DNA of 64,000 bases from an uncultured Candidatus Saccharibacteria bacterium (GCA_937989565.1 CALKRM010000023.1:9645-73644); one strand, 5' to 3'; shown: positions 42,841 through 52,947, numbered from the stretch's first letter. Numbers and translations: made by a program. Notes: a model not told the origin generated them from the sequence alone.

Positions 42841-42871
42841 AACAATAGAAAAAACAAAAAAAGAGGAAACT

Positions 42872-43084
42872 ATGAACACACCAATTCAAGTTAACGAATT
42901 ATTAGAGAAACCGATGGACCGTCGGGAATTTCTTAAAAACGTTGGAATTGCAGGACTGTTTGTTATGGGCGGCGGAACGATTGTGCGATCGATAGTCGAT
43001 TTTATGTATCAGCAGAAACAGCCTCGTCAGGTTGCTATTGCTAAAACTTCTGCGTATGGTGCAAGTCGTTATGGCGGCATGTAA
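42872..43084 (+). CDS. Small protein with twin-arginine signal
   Basis: 70 residues with AGAGGAAA before the start. Residues 15-30 read MDRREFLKNVGIAGLF, a classic Tat motif (RRxFLK) followed by a weakly hydrophobic glycine-rich helix. Behind the signal only about 30 residues remain (QQKQPRQVAIAKTSAYGASR). It is the first gene after tatA-tatC, so it is the prime candidate Tat substrate. Its tiny size suggests it may stay membrane-bound or act as a partner of the next proteins. Confidence 0.82.
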   Translation: MNTPIQVNELLEKPMDRREFLKNVGIAGLFVMGGGTIVRSIVDFMYQQKQPRQVAIAKTSAYGASRYGGM

Positions 43085-43167
43085 TTTGATAATACTTTGC
43101 AATTTTTACAGTAATTATATATTATAGGATAAAAGCTAAAGGTTAGTTTGCATACGGGGAGGATAAG

Positions 43168-44342
43168 ATGGCAAGGTTACCGCAGCCTGGTGGCGACGAT
43201 GGAAATTGGGGCATAATATTAAATGAATATTTGCGACAAATTCACACAGAATCTGGAGATTTGAAGCCGTCCACTGTTGGAAAAGATGCTATTCAAAACG
43301 CAGCAATTACTGAAGACAAGTTGGCGTCACCGCTTGTTGCAAAAATTAATGCAATTCCTACTGGAGGAGGCGGTGGTGGAACTACGCAATGGACTCCTCA
43401 GATGCAGGCTCAAGCTCAGGGGTATTGGATAGAATACGGATCTACTCCTCCAACGGAAACGACTAAATATGGTGTGCCGGTTATTTGGGCTCGAGATTCA
43501 GGTATGTCTCAGCCTATACCGGTTAGCGCCAGTCCACCGTCTTTTCCATAGCCGACAATACAGTTACTGTCCCTAGTATGGTCGGCCTCCGTTATAAAAT
43601 GGGGCAAGATATTATAAGTGGCCGGGTTTCAGTGCCTGGCAGTGGTGAGCGCACGGTAACAATTACAGCTGAAGCGCTGCCGGGATATTTATCGATTGGC
43701 GATGCAACCTGGACGAGAGTGTACGGTAAGCCAACAAATCTTCAGTTGCTTTCGGCTGATGATTTTCGTGGTGCAGCTGGTGAATCTTTAGTTCCGGCAA
43801 GTGCGCCTACCGTGCATCGTGTACGTTACGGCCGTGAGTTTCCTATCGTTGGTGCTCGTCGAATACGTTGGTGTGCGCCGGTAGGATATACGGCCGTTTC
43901 AGTTTTAGCGGGCAATAATGAGATTCACAGCAGTCCCAACTCTCATTTGCTTCAAATTATTGAGCCACTAACAGACGACGTTGAAATAGATATCGACGTT
44001 AAAGAGTGGCCAACTTCTCGTGGATCAGGATTTGCGTTGAATATGACGACTACCAGTAGTGGTGGCGGTGGTCCAGAAATTCAATTTTTTATAGATGGAA
44101 CTCAAATACATGTTCGTCCTATACCAGGCGGAATTTTTAGAAGAGATGCATCTGCTATTGGCATTTGGAAGATTCGTCGTAAGGGTCGCATAATTAGCGT
44201 AACGTCACCTACAGGGGCCTCTGTGTCATATGATGGCACTCATGATACGACTTCTTGGGGCGATAGGATCAAGTTTCTTACGTGGTCATCACCTGGTGGT
44301 GTTCTACGTATAGGTGGCATTAAGGTGTTGGGGGTTATATAA
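43168..44342 (+). pseudogene. Phage-tail-like or adhesin protein, frameshifted near 43545
   Basis: Two ORFs, 43168-43551 and 43578-44342, join into one protein of about 391 residues if the frame changes by one base at the CTTTTCC run (43541-43547). The first frame then continues as SIADNTVTVP into the second without a stop. The N-terminus MARLPQPGGDDGNWGIILNE recalls short N-terminal segments of tail-fibre or structural proteins in Saccharibacteria and actinobacterial phages. A polyglycine linker follows, and the C-terminal part looks beta-rich and lectin-like. GGGAGG precedes the ATG. The shift may be a true mutation, programmed slippage or a homopolymer sequencing error. Confidence 0.65.
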
Positions 44343-44343
44343 G

Positions 44344-45552
44344 ATGACAATGCGAGTTTGGCAATCAACTCCTGGTCGCTGGTTAGCGACTGAGCCATGT
44401 ATATTCCGAAATGGCGAATGGGTAACTGTAGACGCTGATAAATTTCCTGGAGCTGTTTTAGAGTCAATGTATGCGCCAAATTATATAGGCAAAGGAACAA
44501 TCTGGCAGCGAGACGTCAGTAATATGCCATTAGCCCCTAACTCAGACGCGATGGCAAAATGGATGGACGACAATTCTCCAACTCCATGGGGCGCTGGTGC
44601 GTTTGGCGCAAAGACTGGTATAAATACTAGCGCGCAAGGTACTAGACCAATTGCAACTTATTTGGTTGATTCGTCTCATCCTCGTTGTGAATATCAATAT
44701 ATGGATAAATGTCGCGGTTACGGAATTACTGCAGATGAAATATCACATTATTTATTAGGTAAGATTCCGTGGCCGCATTTTGCAAAACCTGCTCAGAATG
44801 GTGACCTTGGTATGGCGATTTATGACATAGCTACAGGTATTATGCGTGAGTATTTTTTTGTGGAACCCGCAAGGGATGGTACACCAAAGCACTGGACTGC
44901 TGCTACCGGAGGATTTTCTCTGGCAAAACCTGGTTTAGTTGATTTGGCTAAGACGAATTATGCTACGCAATGCCAGGGCGGTGGTTCTGCTGTAGTTTGT
45001 ATGCACAACTCGCTCGGTTTTATTGGCATATCGGAAATACGTCGAGGTTATATTGATCACGCTTTGGCGTTTACTACGGCGAATTTTGCACGTGGATTAG
45101 AACCTTCGTGGCCAGCGCAATTATCGGACGGCAAGGCTCCGGAAGATCAAGCTCCTTTCTCGCCAAGACACGGACAATGGGCAAGATTATCTGCTGACGT
45201 TGATCCTGATTATGACCCTAATACATCTCAGCCATACAACCCGATGACACGCCTATTAATTAAGGCTGCTAAGAAATATGGCCTTGTTGCTACAGACACA
45301 AACGCTTGGTGTCATGCATTTAATGCGGAATGCGGCTATCAAGAAAAGGCAGTTTTTGGTACTGATCCGTGGGAGACTGGCGAGCTGTTCTCGGTACTTG
45401 ATCCAAAAGGAGAGTATGGCTCTAGAACATTTGATGTATCAGACTTTCCGTGGCGAAAAACCGAATGGGCGGAAGTTGATTGGGGAAGGCCTGAAATAGA
45501 TTTTTGGACAAGACCAGGAACTTATTGGCCGTATCGTCGTTCGGGCAATTAA
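44344..45552 (+). CDS. Large beta-rich protein of the tail-like cluster, unknown
   Basis: 402 residues from ATG 44344, one base after the preceding stop. No signal peptide or membrane helix. Tryptophan- and tyrosine-rich, with WQSTPGRWLATEPCIFRNGE at the start, TIWQRDVSNMPLAP, and YWPYRRSGN at the end. Several cysteines occur in the centre. It appears to form a unit with the frameshifted upstream gene, as a structural, adhesin or wall-acting protein. Family not recognised. Confidence 0.7.
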   Translation: MTMRVWQSTPGRWLATEPCIFRNGEWVTVDADKFPGAVLESMYAPNYIGKGTIWQRDVSNMPLAPNSDAMAKWMDDNSPTPWGAGAFGAKTGINTSAQGTRPIATYLVDSSHPRCEYQYMDKCRGYGITADEISHYLLGKIPWPHFAKPAQNGDLGMAIYDIATGIMREYFFVEPARDGTPKHWTAATGGFSLAKPGLVDLAKTNYATQCQGGGSAVVCMHNSLGFIGISEIRRGYIDHALAFTTANFARGLEPSWPAQLSDGKAPEDQAPFSPRHGQWARLSADVDPDYDPNTSQPYNPMTRLLIKAAKKYGLVATDTNAWCHAFNAECGYQEKAVFGTDPWETGELFSVLDPKGEYGSRTFDVSDFPWRKTEWAEVDWGRPEIDFWTRPGTYWPYRRSGN

Positions 45553-45570
45553 ATTGTATAAAATTGATTG

Positions 45571-45642
45571 TTAGCACTCTTGACATGAGAGTGCTAATTA
45601 TTTATACTGAGATAGTTGGCACTCGCCACGAAAGAGTGCTAG
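45571..45642 (+). promoter_or_regulatory. dnaK promoter with two CIRCE operators
   Basis: CIRCE 1 is TTAGCACTC-N9-GAGTGCTAA (45571-45597), a perfect consensus. CIRCE 2 is TTGGCACTC-N9-GAGTGCTAG (45616-45642). The -35 TTGACA (45580-45585) starts in the loop of CIRCE 1, and TATACT (45603-45608) follows after 17 bases. CIRCE 2 covers the transcription start. HrcA bound to either would block transcription. Confidence 0.95.
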
Positions 45643-45693
45643 AATGAATATAAGATATAGACCAGATGTGATCATAACAGAAAGGGGAATCAT

Positions 45694-47583
45694 ATGGGTA
45701 AAATTATTGGTATTGACCTCGGTACAACCAACAGCGCATTTGCGTATATGTTGGCTGGAAAACCAGAGGTAATTTCTAACGCCGAAGGTAATCGTACTAC
45801 ACCATCTGTGGTTGCGGTTAATAAAAAGGGCGAACGACTTGTCGGTCAAGTTGCTCAGCGTCAGCGTGTAACAAACCCAAAAAACACGATTTACGGTGTT
45901 AAGCGTTTGATTGGTCGTAAGTTTGACGACAAGGAAGTGCAAAAAGACTTGGACATCATGCCGTACAAGATTGTTAAAAAAGGTACTGGCGTGGCAGTCG
46001 AAATGGGCGATAAGGAATACACGCCAGAAGAAGTTTCAGCAATGATTCTTAGTAAAATTAAGGCTGACGCCGAGGCTTTCTTGGGTGAAAAAGTGACGGA
46101 AGCAGTGATTACGGTGCCGGCTTACTTTGACGATTCACAGCGCCAAGCGACTAAGGACGCTGGTAAAATTGCTGGATTGGAAGTTAAGCGTATTATCAAT
46201 GAGCCAACAGCTGCGGCTTTGGCGTACGGCTTAGAGAAGGGTAAGAACGACGAAACTATCGTAGTGTTCGACCTTGGTGGCGGTACGTTTGACGTGTCGG
46301 TGCTGGAACTAGGTGACGGCGTGTTTGAGGTTAAGGCAACCAATGGTGATACACACCTTGGTGGTGAGGATTTCGACAACGCTATTGTCAACTATTTCTT
46401 GGACGACTTCAAATCAAAGGAAGGAATTGATCTTCGTAAAGATAATGCAGCAATGCAACGCCTAAAGGACGAGGCTGAAAAGGCGAAGAAAGAATTGTCG
46501 ACGGTTACTGAATATGAAGTCAACATTCCATTTATTACTGCTGATGCTGATGGTCCAAAGCACTTTGAAATGAGCTTGAGTCGTGCCAAGTTGGAGGATT
46601 TGGTTAAGGATTTATTGGATCGCTTGGACGGTCCAGTAGAAAAGGCTTTGAAGGATGCCAAACTTTCTAAGTCCGACATTAACAATGTAGTTATGGTTGG
46701 TGGAATGACTCGTATGCCAGCTGTGGTCGAGCGAGTGAAGAATTTCTTTGGAAAAGATCCAATGCAAGGTGTGAACCCAGATGAAGTTGTGGCTGTTGGT
46801 GCTGCAATTCAAGGTGGCGTCTTGGCTGGTGACGTTAAGGATGTGTTGCTTCTGGACGTGACTCCGCTTTCTCTTGGAATTGAGACGATGGGCGGTGTGT
46901 CGACGAAGTTGATTGACCGAAATACTACAATTCCAACAAGCAAGAGCGAGGTCTTCTCGACAGCCGCAGACAATCAGCCTCAGGTGGAAATTCACGTTCT
47001 TCAAGGTGAACGCGAGTTTGCTAATGACAATAAGAGCTTGGGTCGTTTTGTGCTTGATGGTATTGCGCCAGCACCACGCGGTGTGCCTCAAATTGAAGTG
47101 ACCTTTAACATTGACGCCAACGGTATTCTTAACGTTACGGCTAAAGACAAGGGAACCGGCAAGGAGCAATCAATCACTATCCAAAACTCTGGCAATATGA
47201 GTAAGGAAGATATTGAGAAGGCACAAAAAGAAGCCGAACTTCACGCGGACGAAGACAAGAAAAAGCGCGAAACTGTCGATACGAAGAATCAGCTTGAAAA
47301 CGCCATTTATCAGGCAAAGAAAATGCCAGACGAATTCAAAGATAAGATTTCTGACGATGATAAGCAAGCGATTGAAAAAGCTGTCGAAGAGGCTGAAAAG
47401 CACAAAGATTCTGAAGATAAGGATGAGTTGGACGCTGCAATTAAAGCCTTGAATGACGCGATTATGCCAATTGGGGCTAAGATGTATCAACAATCAGCCG
47501 ATGATAAAAAAGCTGACGAAGCTGGCGACAAAAAGTCTGATAAAGACGAGCCGGTCGAAGGCGAGGTGGTTGACGAGAAATAG
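45694..47583 (+). CDS. dnaK: Chaperone DnaK (Hsp70)
   Basis: 629 residues with [11 protein letters not shown] at 5-15, the ATPase motifs [17 protein letters not shown] and [11 protein letters not shown], and a substrate domain with [14 protein letters not shown]. The acidic tail ends in [19 protein letters not shown] precedes the ATG. The last 31-50 bases are repeated 935 bases downstream, where the same tail peptide is encoded with synonymous changes, indicating that the 3' end lies at an insertion boundary. Regulated by HrcA through two CIRCE sites. Confidence 0.98.
   Translation: MGKIIGIDLGTTNSAFAYMLAGKPEVISNAEGNRTTPSVVAVNKKGERLVGQVAQRQRVTNPKNTIYGVKRLIGRKFDDKEVQKDLDIMPYKIVKKGTGVAVEMGDKEYTPEEVSAMILSKIKADAEAFLGEKVTEAVITVPAYFDDSQRQATKDAGKIAGLEVKRIINEPTAAALAYGLEKGKNDETIVVFDLGGGTFDVSVLELGDGVFEVKATNGDTHLGGEDFDNAIVNYFLDDFKSKEGIDLRKDNAAMQRLKDEAEKAKKELSTVTEYEVNIPFITADADGPKHFEMSLSRAKLEDLVKDLLDRLDGPVEKALKDAKLSKSDINNVVMVGGMTRMPAVVERVKNFFGKDPMQGVNPDEVVAVGAAIQGGVLAGDVKDVLLLDVTPLSLGIETMGGVSTKLIDRNTTIPTSKSEVFSTAADNQPQVEIHVLQGEREFANDNKSLGRFVLDGIAPAPRGVPQIEVTFNIDANGILNVTAKDKGTGKEQSITIQNSGNMSKEDIEKAQKEAELHADEDKKKRETVDTKNQLENAIYQAKKMPDEFKDKISDDDKQAIEKAVEEAEKHKDSEDKDELDAAIKALNDAIMPIGAKMYQQSADDKKADEAGDKKSDKDEPVEGEVVDEK
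47534..47564 (+). repeat. 31-bp direct repeat in the dnaK 3' end, left copy
   Basis: Identical to 48469-48499. Both copies encode ...SDKDEPVEG in frame, and both continue to a stop through E(V/I)VDEK with synonymous or conservative changes. This is the layout left when an element inserts near a gene end and the 3' end is duplicated. Confidence 0.9.
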
Positions 47584-47629
47584 CCGGTGCTGCTAAACGA
47601 CTTGAGAGGTCTTAGATACTAATATCGTC

Positions 47630-47662
47630 AGGGGCTACTCTAGTGTGAGCAGCCCCTCTTTA
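47630..47662 (+). terminator. Terminator after dnaK
   Basis: An 11-bp stem (47630-47640 with 47647-47657, one mismatch) around TAGTGT, followed by CTTT. It lies inside the cassette side of the duplication. Confidence 0.82.
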
Positions 47663-47716
47663 ATGAGGATAAACTTATTGACTATTTTTACAAAATATGA
47701 TATTATATAAACTGCA

Positions 47717-48462
47717 ATGACAAAAGGTATAATTGAATCATATTTAGATGAGTCTCGCCTTCAGAAGAGAGTGCCGGAATATATTCGCATTTTTATGGGT
47801 GCAGATGCTCTGACTGCAAGTCTTTACGATGATGAAAATTCGGCGTTATATAGACCTCAGAGGGATTTTACAATGATTGAGCCGAGCGAATCTTCCGTAT
47901 TTTTGCCAAACGAAGAGACTCATAGTACTCCGTCTTTTTATGAAATAGAGAAGTCTGCGGGTACTAAATTAATTGAAATGGATAGCCAAGGGGATATTAC
48001 CGCAGTGCCTGGCGAAGAAAAGAAGATCGCTACCTTCGGGTTGTCAGGCTGTACGGCTGTAGCTGTGGTCTCTGAGTTTCCCGACGGTACGAAGCGAGGG
48101 TATATACAGCATTATTCTCCGTTAGGGGATCAATTGAGCGGTTTAGTTTTACGTGGAGAAATGGGGGGGTAGAACAGCAGTCGCCGGTTAGTTGCAAGAT
48201 GGTTATTATGACTCCTGGCGAATATCACAAAGATCCTGATGGTAAATGGATAATGACGCCAACATCTCAGGAGCGTGTTGATAACTTGATTGTAGAAAGC
48301 GGCATGAAAAATAGGGATAGAGATGTAAAAGTATACCCTTATGGTTTAGATTGTGACCTAGGTAGTTACAGACAAGGTACTCTCATGATAGAATTCAGCT
48401 CTGATGGTGAGACAAAAATCTATACAGAAATGTTACCTGTCAAGTTTGATGAGGAGCTGTGA
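47717..48462 (+). pseudogene. Cassette gene split by a G7 tract (frameshifted or phase variable)
   Basis: ORF 47717-48172 ends directly at a run of seven G (48163-48169). In the alternative frame the tract leads, without a stop, into GVEQQSPVSCK and the ORF starting at 48199. Together they would encode about 248 residues. The product is acidic, soluble, with no signal, and contains IRIFMGADALTASLYDDENS and MTPGEYHKDPDGKW. Family unknown. TATATA (47704-47709) ends seven bases before the ATG. The gene fills the cassette between the two copies of the dnaK tail. A change of one G would restore the frame. Confidence 0.65.
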
Positions 48463-48468
48463 AGCCCG

Positions 48469-48518
48469 AGTCTGATAAAGACGAGCCGGTCGAAGGCGAA
48501 ATTGTCGACGAAAAATAA
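48469..48518 (+). repeat. Duplicated dnaK 3' end, right copy
   Basis: Bases 48469-48499 equal 47534-47564. The segment then codes GEIVDEK and TAA in the same frame as the dnaK tail. It has no start of its own and is followed by what looks like the original dnaK terminator. Confidence 0.9.
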
Positions 48519-48537
48519 ACCTAACGTATTTACAAAG

Positions 48538-48570
48538 AAGGCTGCTCGATAAAAAGAGTGGCCTTTTTTG
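48538..48570 (+). terminator. Terminator, probably the original dnaK terminator
   Basis: AAGGC-TG-CTC pairs with GAG-TG-GCCTT around GATAAAAA and is followed by T6. Confidence 0.8.
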
Positions 48571-48573
48571 GAC

Positions 48574-48611
48574 TTAGCACTCTTGCACTGAGAGTGCTAA
48601 ACGCGTATAAT
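48574..48611 (+). promoter_or_regulatory. dnaJ promoter with CIRCE operator
   Basis: TTAGCACTC-N9-GAGTGCTAA (48574-48600) is a perfect CIRCE. Its loop starts with TTGCAC (48583-48588), 17 bases from TATAAT (48606-48611), so the -35 lies in the operator loop. Confidence 0.95.
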
Positions 48612-48620
48612 ATACAAGGT

Positions 48621-49730
48621 ATGAGCAAGCGTGATTATTATGAAATATTGGGCGTTCCAAAGACCGCTTCTGAAGATGAGATAAAAAAGGCTTTTCGTAA
48701 ATTAGCAATTAAATATCATCCTGACAAACAGGGCGGCGACGAGGCTAAATTTAAGGAAATTAATGAAGCTTATGAAGTTCTGAAAGACAAACAGAAGCGA
48801 CAGCGTTATGATCAATTTGGTCATGCTGGCGTTGGTGGCGCGTCTGGTGGCGGTTTTTCTGGTAATCCGTTTGAAGGATTTGGTGGATTCGGTGGTCAAA
48901 ACGTTCACTTTGATTTTGGTGATGGTGGACTAGGTGATATTTTTAGCCAATTCTTCGGTGGCGCAGCTGGCGGCGCTGAAAATGGTCGTTCGCGTGGACG
49001 TGATGTTGAAACTAGCGTAACATTAAGTTTTGAGGACGCGGTATTTGGTGTAGAAAAGAAAATTAGTTTAATGCTGGATGTTGAATGTGAGCATTGTCAT
49101 GGCGATGGCGCCGAGCCAGGGTTTGGAATGAAAACGTGCCCAACTTGTAAGGGCGCGGGTCAGCAAACTCGAACGATGAATTCGCTGTTTGGACAAATTC
49201 AGCAGGCGGTTGTTTGTGAAACTTGTCACGGTAAGGGAAAAGTTCCTGAAAAAGAATGTTCAGTTTGTCGAGGGAAAGGAACGACCCGACAGAATCAGGA
49301 TATCACTATTAAAATTCCGGCAGGGATTGATGATGGCGCGACAATTCGTCTGCGCAATCGTGGCGAAGCAGTTGCTGGTGGCAGTAGAGGTGATTTATAT
49401 GTCCATATTCGCGTTAAGGCGCATAAAAAATTCACTCGTGAAGGCAATATTATTCTTAGCGAAGAGCATATTTCTATGGTTGATGCGGCACTGGGAACGG
49501 AGATTGATGTGGAAACTGTGGACGGCGTGATAACGATGAAAATCCCAGCAGGCACTCAGAGTGGCACCGACTTCAAGTTGTCAGGTCATGGCGTGCCGCA
49601 CTTACATAGTGAATCTCGTGGTCCGCATATTGTGGGTGTTATTGTTGATACGCCAACCAAATTGACCAAAAAGCAGAAGGAACTTTTGGAGCAATTTAAA
49701 GGCGCGAAAAAACGAGGACTGTTTTCCTAG
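48621..49730 (+). CDS. dnaJ: Chaperone DnaJ (Hsp40)
   Basis: 369 residues from ATG 48621; a longer ORF upstream runs through the promoter and is rejected. The J domain has HPD at 33-35. A Gly/Phe-rich region follows, then a zinc domain with [30 protein letters not shown] and [10 protein letters not shown], then two substrate-binding domains. TATAAT ends nine bases before the ATG, so the leader is at most a few bases. CIRCE control joins it to dnaK and grpE. Confidence 0.97.
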   Translation: MSKRDYYEILGVPKTASEDEIKKAFRKLAIKYHPDKQGGDEAKFKEINEAYEVLKDKQKRQRYDQFGHAGVGGASGGGFSGNPFEGFGGFGGQNVHFDFGDGGLGDIFSQFFGGAAGGAENGRSRGRDVETSVTLSFEDAVFGVEKKISLMLDVECEHCHGDGAEPGFGMKTCPTCKGAGQQTRTMNSLFGQIQQAVVCETCHGKGKVPEKECSVCRGKGTTRQNQDITIKIPAGIDDGATIRLRNRGEAVAGGSRGDLYVHIRVKAHKKFTREGNIILSEEHISMVDAALGTEIDVETVDGVITMKIPAGTQSGTDFKLSGHGVPHLHSESRGPHIVGVIVDTPTKLTKKQKELLEQFKGAKKRGLFS

Positions 49731-49790
49731 TATATTTGTCGAGAAAAAATCCTGTGTTATACTGAAGCTAACATAAGAGGGATTGGAGGC

Positions 49791-52700
49791 ATGGGATTAA
49801 TTTTTCTGATAATAGTTATTATTGTAGTAATTAAGCTAATAAAATTATTACAGAGAGGTAATGGTCAGCCGTCTAATTATTCCGAAGATTATCGGCAGGG
49901 ATATTGGGATGGCGTGCGTGATGCACAAAATGGGTGTGCAAAAATTGAGAATGAAAACGGTCAAATAAGACTTGTTACTGAGAATCAAAATGCGGCTTCG
50001 CGGCTTGCGAATATGCCGTTGAATATCAGTAAAAATGAGAATCTCGATAATATAATTCCTACTAGTATTTCCACAGCTGAAGAGAGAGTAAATACGGTTG
50101 CTGTGCCTGTTGGGAATAATATTGAACAAGCACCACATATTGATGACAAGGAAAAGGAGAGAGGTCGTAAGACTACAATTAATATAGCGCTATATACGGC
50201 ATCGCTACTTCTGACTGCGGGAATATTGCTTCTAGCCCAGGCAATTAATCTATCTATCCAACTTAGGTTTGGATTGGTGTGGCTGTTTATTTTTATTTAT
50301 TATATTATTGGTCAGATATTGTATGCTCGCTTGCCAATATTGAAGTCTGCCTCGACGGCACTTATTGGTACGGCTTTGGCGGCTGTGCCAATTGGCGGTT
50401 GGATTATGAATCTGCTTTTAGGTATTGACCCCGCATGGTGCTGGCTTATTACCTCTGTAATTGGTGCTGTTTTGTGTGTTGATGCTACGGTGAGATTGAA
50501 TAGTCGGCCTCTTGCTTATGTATCGCTACTATCGATGTTTACGATGACGACTAGTTTGCCGGCTGTCGTGCATGCGCAGCTGGTCTGGTATTACGTTGTA
50601 ATGCTGCTATTTGGATGTTTGATGACTGTGGCTGCGTATTTTTCTAGTCGTCTTCCTCGTCAGTTCGTCGAACCGTTAAACGTTGTAAATCCGTTTATCG
50701 TGCCGATGACGATGTTTGTCGCGCTTAGCTCGTCGGCATATATGGGCACATTAGATATTAGCGTACTGTTATTTGCTAGCGTTGCATATTACTTTACGGT
50801 TGCTCTTGTTGAGAAGTCTAAAAAGATGCGTACTTATGAATTGACAACAGCTCGCTTATTGTTAATGGTAATGGCTACTAGTTTTACAATGTATTTGTCT
50901 GACGATAATCAGTTGGTCGTAAGTGTGATTTTGGGGCTAGTAGCGCTTGGAAATATAATCTGGTCCGCTGTATCAATGTGCATTCAGAAACAGTATGATA
51001 GACATCATGAAATAGTATTGTGGGCTAGTTTTGCTGTGTCATTAAGCGCTTTGTTTGGCGTGATCGGTTCTGGAGATTCGCTACGAATGATGGTTGCTTT
51101 TACCTTTATTGGTGTTATTTCAGCGATTAGTCTTGCAATCCTTTTTTTGTTACGCCGTGCCCGCTTCGGTATTATGGTTGTGATATCTGGTATTCTATTG
51201 GTGCCGATTGGTATAACACTATTCAATATCGATATAGCCATAGCACCACGCGTACAGTATCTAATTTTTCTATTCATGACGCCGCTACCAGTTATTTGCC
51301 GATTGCTAATTTTGGAGCGTCCGAATATTAGTAAAAGTCAGGCTGCTTTAGTATATGGCGCTGCGTCAACTTGGCTATTAATGGCAATGTTTACTTCAGC
51401 GATGATAGCCACTTATGCGACAGAGGAAGCCCTGATGTGTCTATCGGGCGCGATAGCTATCGGTGCTGGCATTATGAGTGTGGCTGTATGGCGCGAAAAA
51501 GTTTATGAGTTTGTAGTTGGAGTCCATACCTCTTTAATGTTGTCAGTATTTTTGCTAGCTTTAGGTTTTGCGATGTCTAGTGAAAACATATCTATTTTAA
51601 TGGCGTGGATAAATGTGTCGTCGCTATTAATAGTAGAATGGCTTTATCGTCGCCATGGCAACACAGCCGTCAAAAGTCGTGAGTTGTTTCTATATTCTAT
51701 TATTGGCGTAGCTATCATTGTTGTGTTGTCGTCAATTCATCCGATAGTTTGGTTGCCGCTAGTGGTGTCAATATACTATGCATTTTACCGATGTCGTAGA
51801 GAGGTTTATTTGGGCGGGGCATATCTTACGACAATCATCTTTGTTTTATTATCCCTGCATTGGTTGAATATACCGTTTAATGACAATCTCACAATTGCTG
51901 CATGGGTGAGTCTAGTTGGTTTTGGATCTTTGTATTGGCTGCTACGAATGAATAGGCAATCGTCAATTATTGGTGATATGACGCTGTGCGCTGCTATAGT
52001 TCCAGCGATAGTGCTTCCAATAATTAATCTACTGGCAACATATGATTTGTCGTTCAAAATATTGGGGTGGCTAGCAGCTACGATAGCTCTTTATATGGCG
52101 GTACTTGCTAAACGAGATTGGCGAATAATGACAATAGCTGCACATCCGAGTCTAGTGTTGTTGCTTTGTCTTATAGCTCAATGGTTTACTATTCCACTCG
52201 AATTCATGTCAGTCGTCGCCCTGATTGTTTTTGCGGTATTTTACGGTCTGGCTATTGCTGCGCGAACCAGAAAGATGTCGAGTAGTTGGTATTACTCTTC
52301 GTTCTATAGTGCCATTGGCTGGTCGGTAGTCTTATTGTCTATTGTTACATCAGTTAGCGCTACTGTGGCGTCAGTGATTATGGCGGCGCTGGTGTGGATA
52401 ATTAATGGTATAGCCTTGATGTTCGAAGGTGTCCCTAAAAAGAATATTTTATATTTTGATTCAGGTGTGATCCTGATTTTGTGCGGCGTTTTATTTACTA
52501 TTAAAAACCTAGCCCTACCCGTTCACGCTATCACAATACCATATTTGTGGTCAGCGGCAATTATTTCGGGAGCGGTGATGTCGTGGCGTTGGTTGGGATA
52601 TATTCATAAGTCTACGATAATACATCTAGTACTGGCTCTCTCTGCGCTTAGTCTGCCAACTCTCATCCTGGCGTTCGCGGGAGACAGCGTTATGGAAATA

Positions 52701-52925
52701 TTATTCCTAATAGAGCATTCATTGATGGTTGTCGTGGGATTGGTGCTTAACAAACGACTGATTACGATCTGGGGTGCCGTATGTGTGACATTAGCTTTGA
52801 TATACCTATTGTCGGGATACACTTATGTATTAGCTATTTTGGCTGGTATATCTATCATTGTAGCGGTGATAATTGTGGTAGTGAGAGCTCAAAGAAGCAA
52901 AAGGCAAGATATTGCAAAAAGATAG
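49791..52925 (+). CDS. Very large polytopic membrane protein, unknown
   Basis: 1044 residues. An N-terminal helix (1-20) is followed by about 100 polar residues with YRQGYWDGVRDAQNGC. After KEKERGRKTT come roughly thirty membrane helices with short loops to the end (VVVRAQRSKRQDIAKR). No ATPase, glycosyltransferase DXD or carrier motif is seen. The layout resembles DUF2339/DUF2157-type giant membrane proteins of unknown function. GGAGG stands just before the ATG and a TATACT box lies about 30 bases upstream. This is the largest gene in the window, a notable cost in a small genome. Confidence 0.8.
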   Translation: MGLIFLIIVIIVVIKLIKLLQRGNGQPSNYSEDYRQGYWDGVRDAQNGCAKIENENGQIRLVTENQNAASRLANMPLNISKNENLDNIIPTSISTAEERVNTVAVPVGNNIEQAPHIDDKEKERGRKTTINIALYTASLLLTAGILLLAQAINLSIQLRFGLVWLFIFIYYIIGQILYARLPILKSASTALIGTALAAVPIGGWIMNLLLGIDPAWCWLITSVIGAVLCVDATVRLNSRPLAYVSLLSMFTMTTSLPAVVHAQLVWYYVVMLLFGCLMTVAAYFSSRLPRQFVEPLNVVNPFIVPMTMFVALSSSAYMGTLDISVLLFASVAYYFTVALVEKSKKMRTYELTTARLLLMVMATSFTMYLSDDNQLVVSVILGLVALGNIIWSAVSMCIQKQYDRHHEIVLWASFAVSLSALFGVIGSGDSLRMMVAFTFIGVISAISLAILFLLRRARFGIMVVISGILLVPIGITLFNIDIAIAPRVQYLIFLFMTPLPVICRLLILERPNISKSQAALVYGAASTWLLMAMFTSAMIATYATEEALMCLSGAIAIGAGIMSVAVWREKVYEFVVGVHTSLMLSVFLLALGFAMSSENISILMAWINVSSLLIVEWLYRRHGNTAVKSRELFLYSIIGVAIIVVLSSIHPIVWLPLVVSIYYAFYRCRREVYLGGAYLTTIIFVLLSLHWLNIPFNDNLTIAAWVSLVGFGSLYWLLRMNRQSSIIGDMTLCAAIVPAIVLPIINLLATYDLSFKILGWLAATIALYMAVLAKRDWRIMTIAAHPSLVLLLCLIAQWFTIPLEFMSVVALIVFAVFYGLAIAARTRKMSSSWYYSSFYSAIGWSVVLLSIVTSVSATVASVIMAALVWIINGIALMFEGVPKKNILYFDSGVILILCGVLFTIKNLALPVHAITIPYLWSAAIISGAVMSWRWLGYIHKSTIIHLVLALSALSLPTLILAFAGDSVMEILFLIEHSLMVVVGLVLNKRLITIWGAVCVTLALIYLLSGYTYVLAILAGISIIVAVIIVVVRAQRSKRQDIAKR

Positions 52926-52947
52926 TTTTTATGCTATAATATGCCAC

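Noticed and set aside
48558..48620. Longer dnaJ start at 48558
   Set aside because: It would translate through the CIRCE element and the -10 box; ATG 48621 gives the standard J-domain start.
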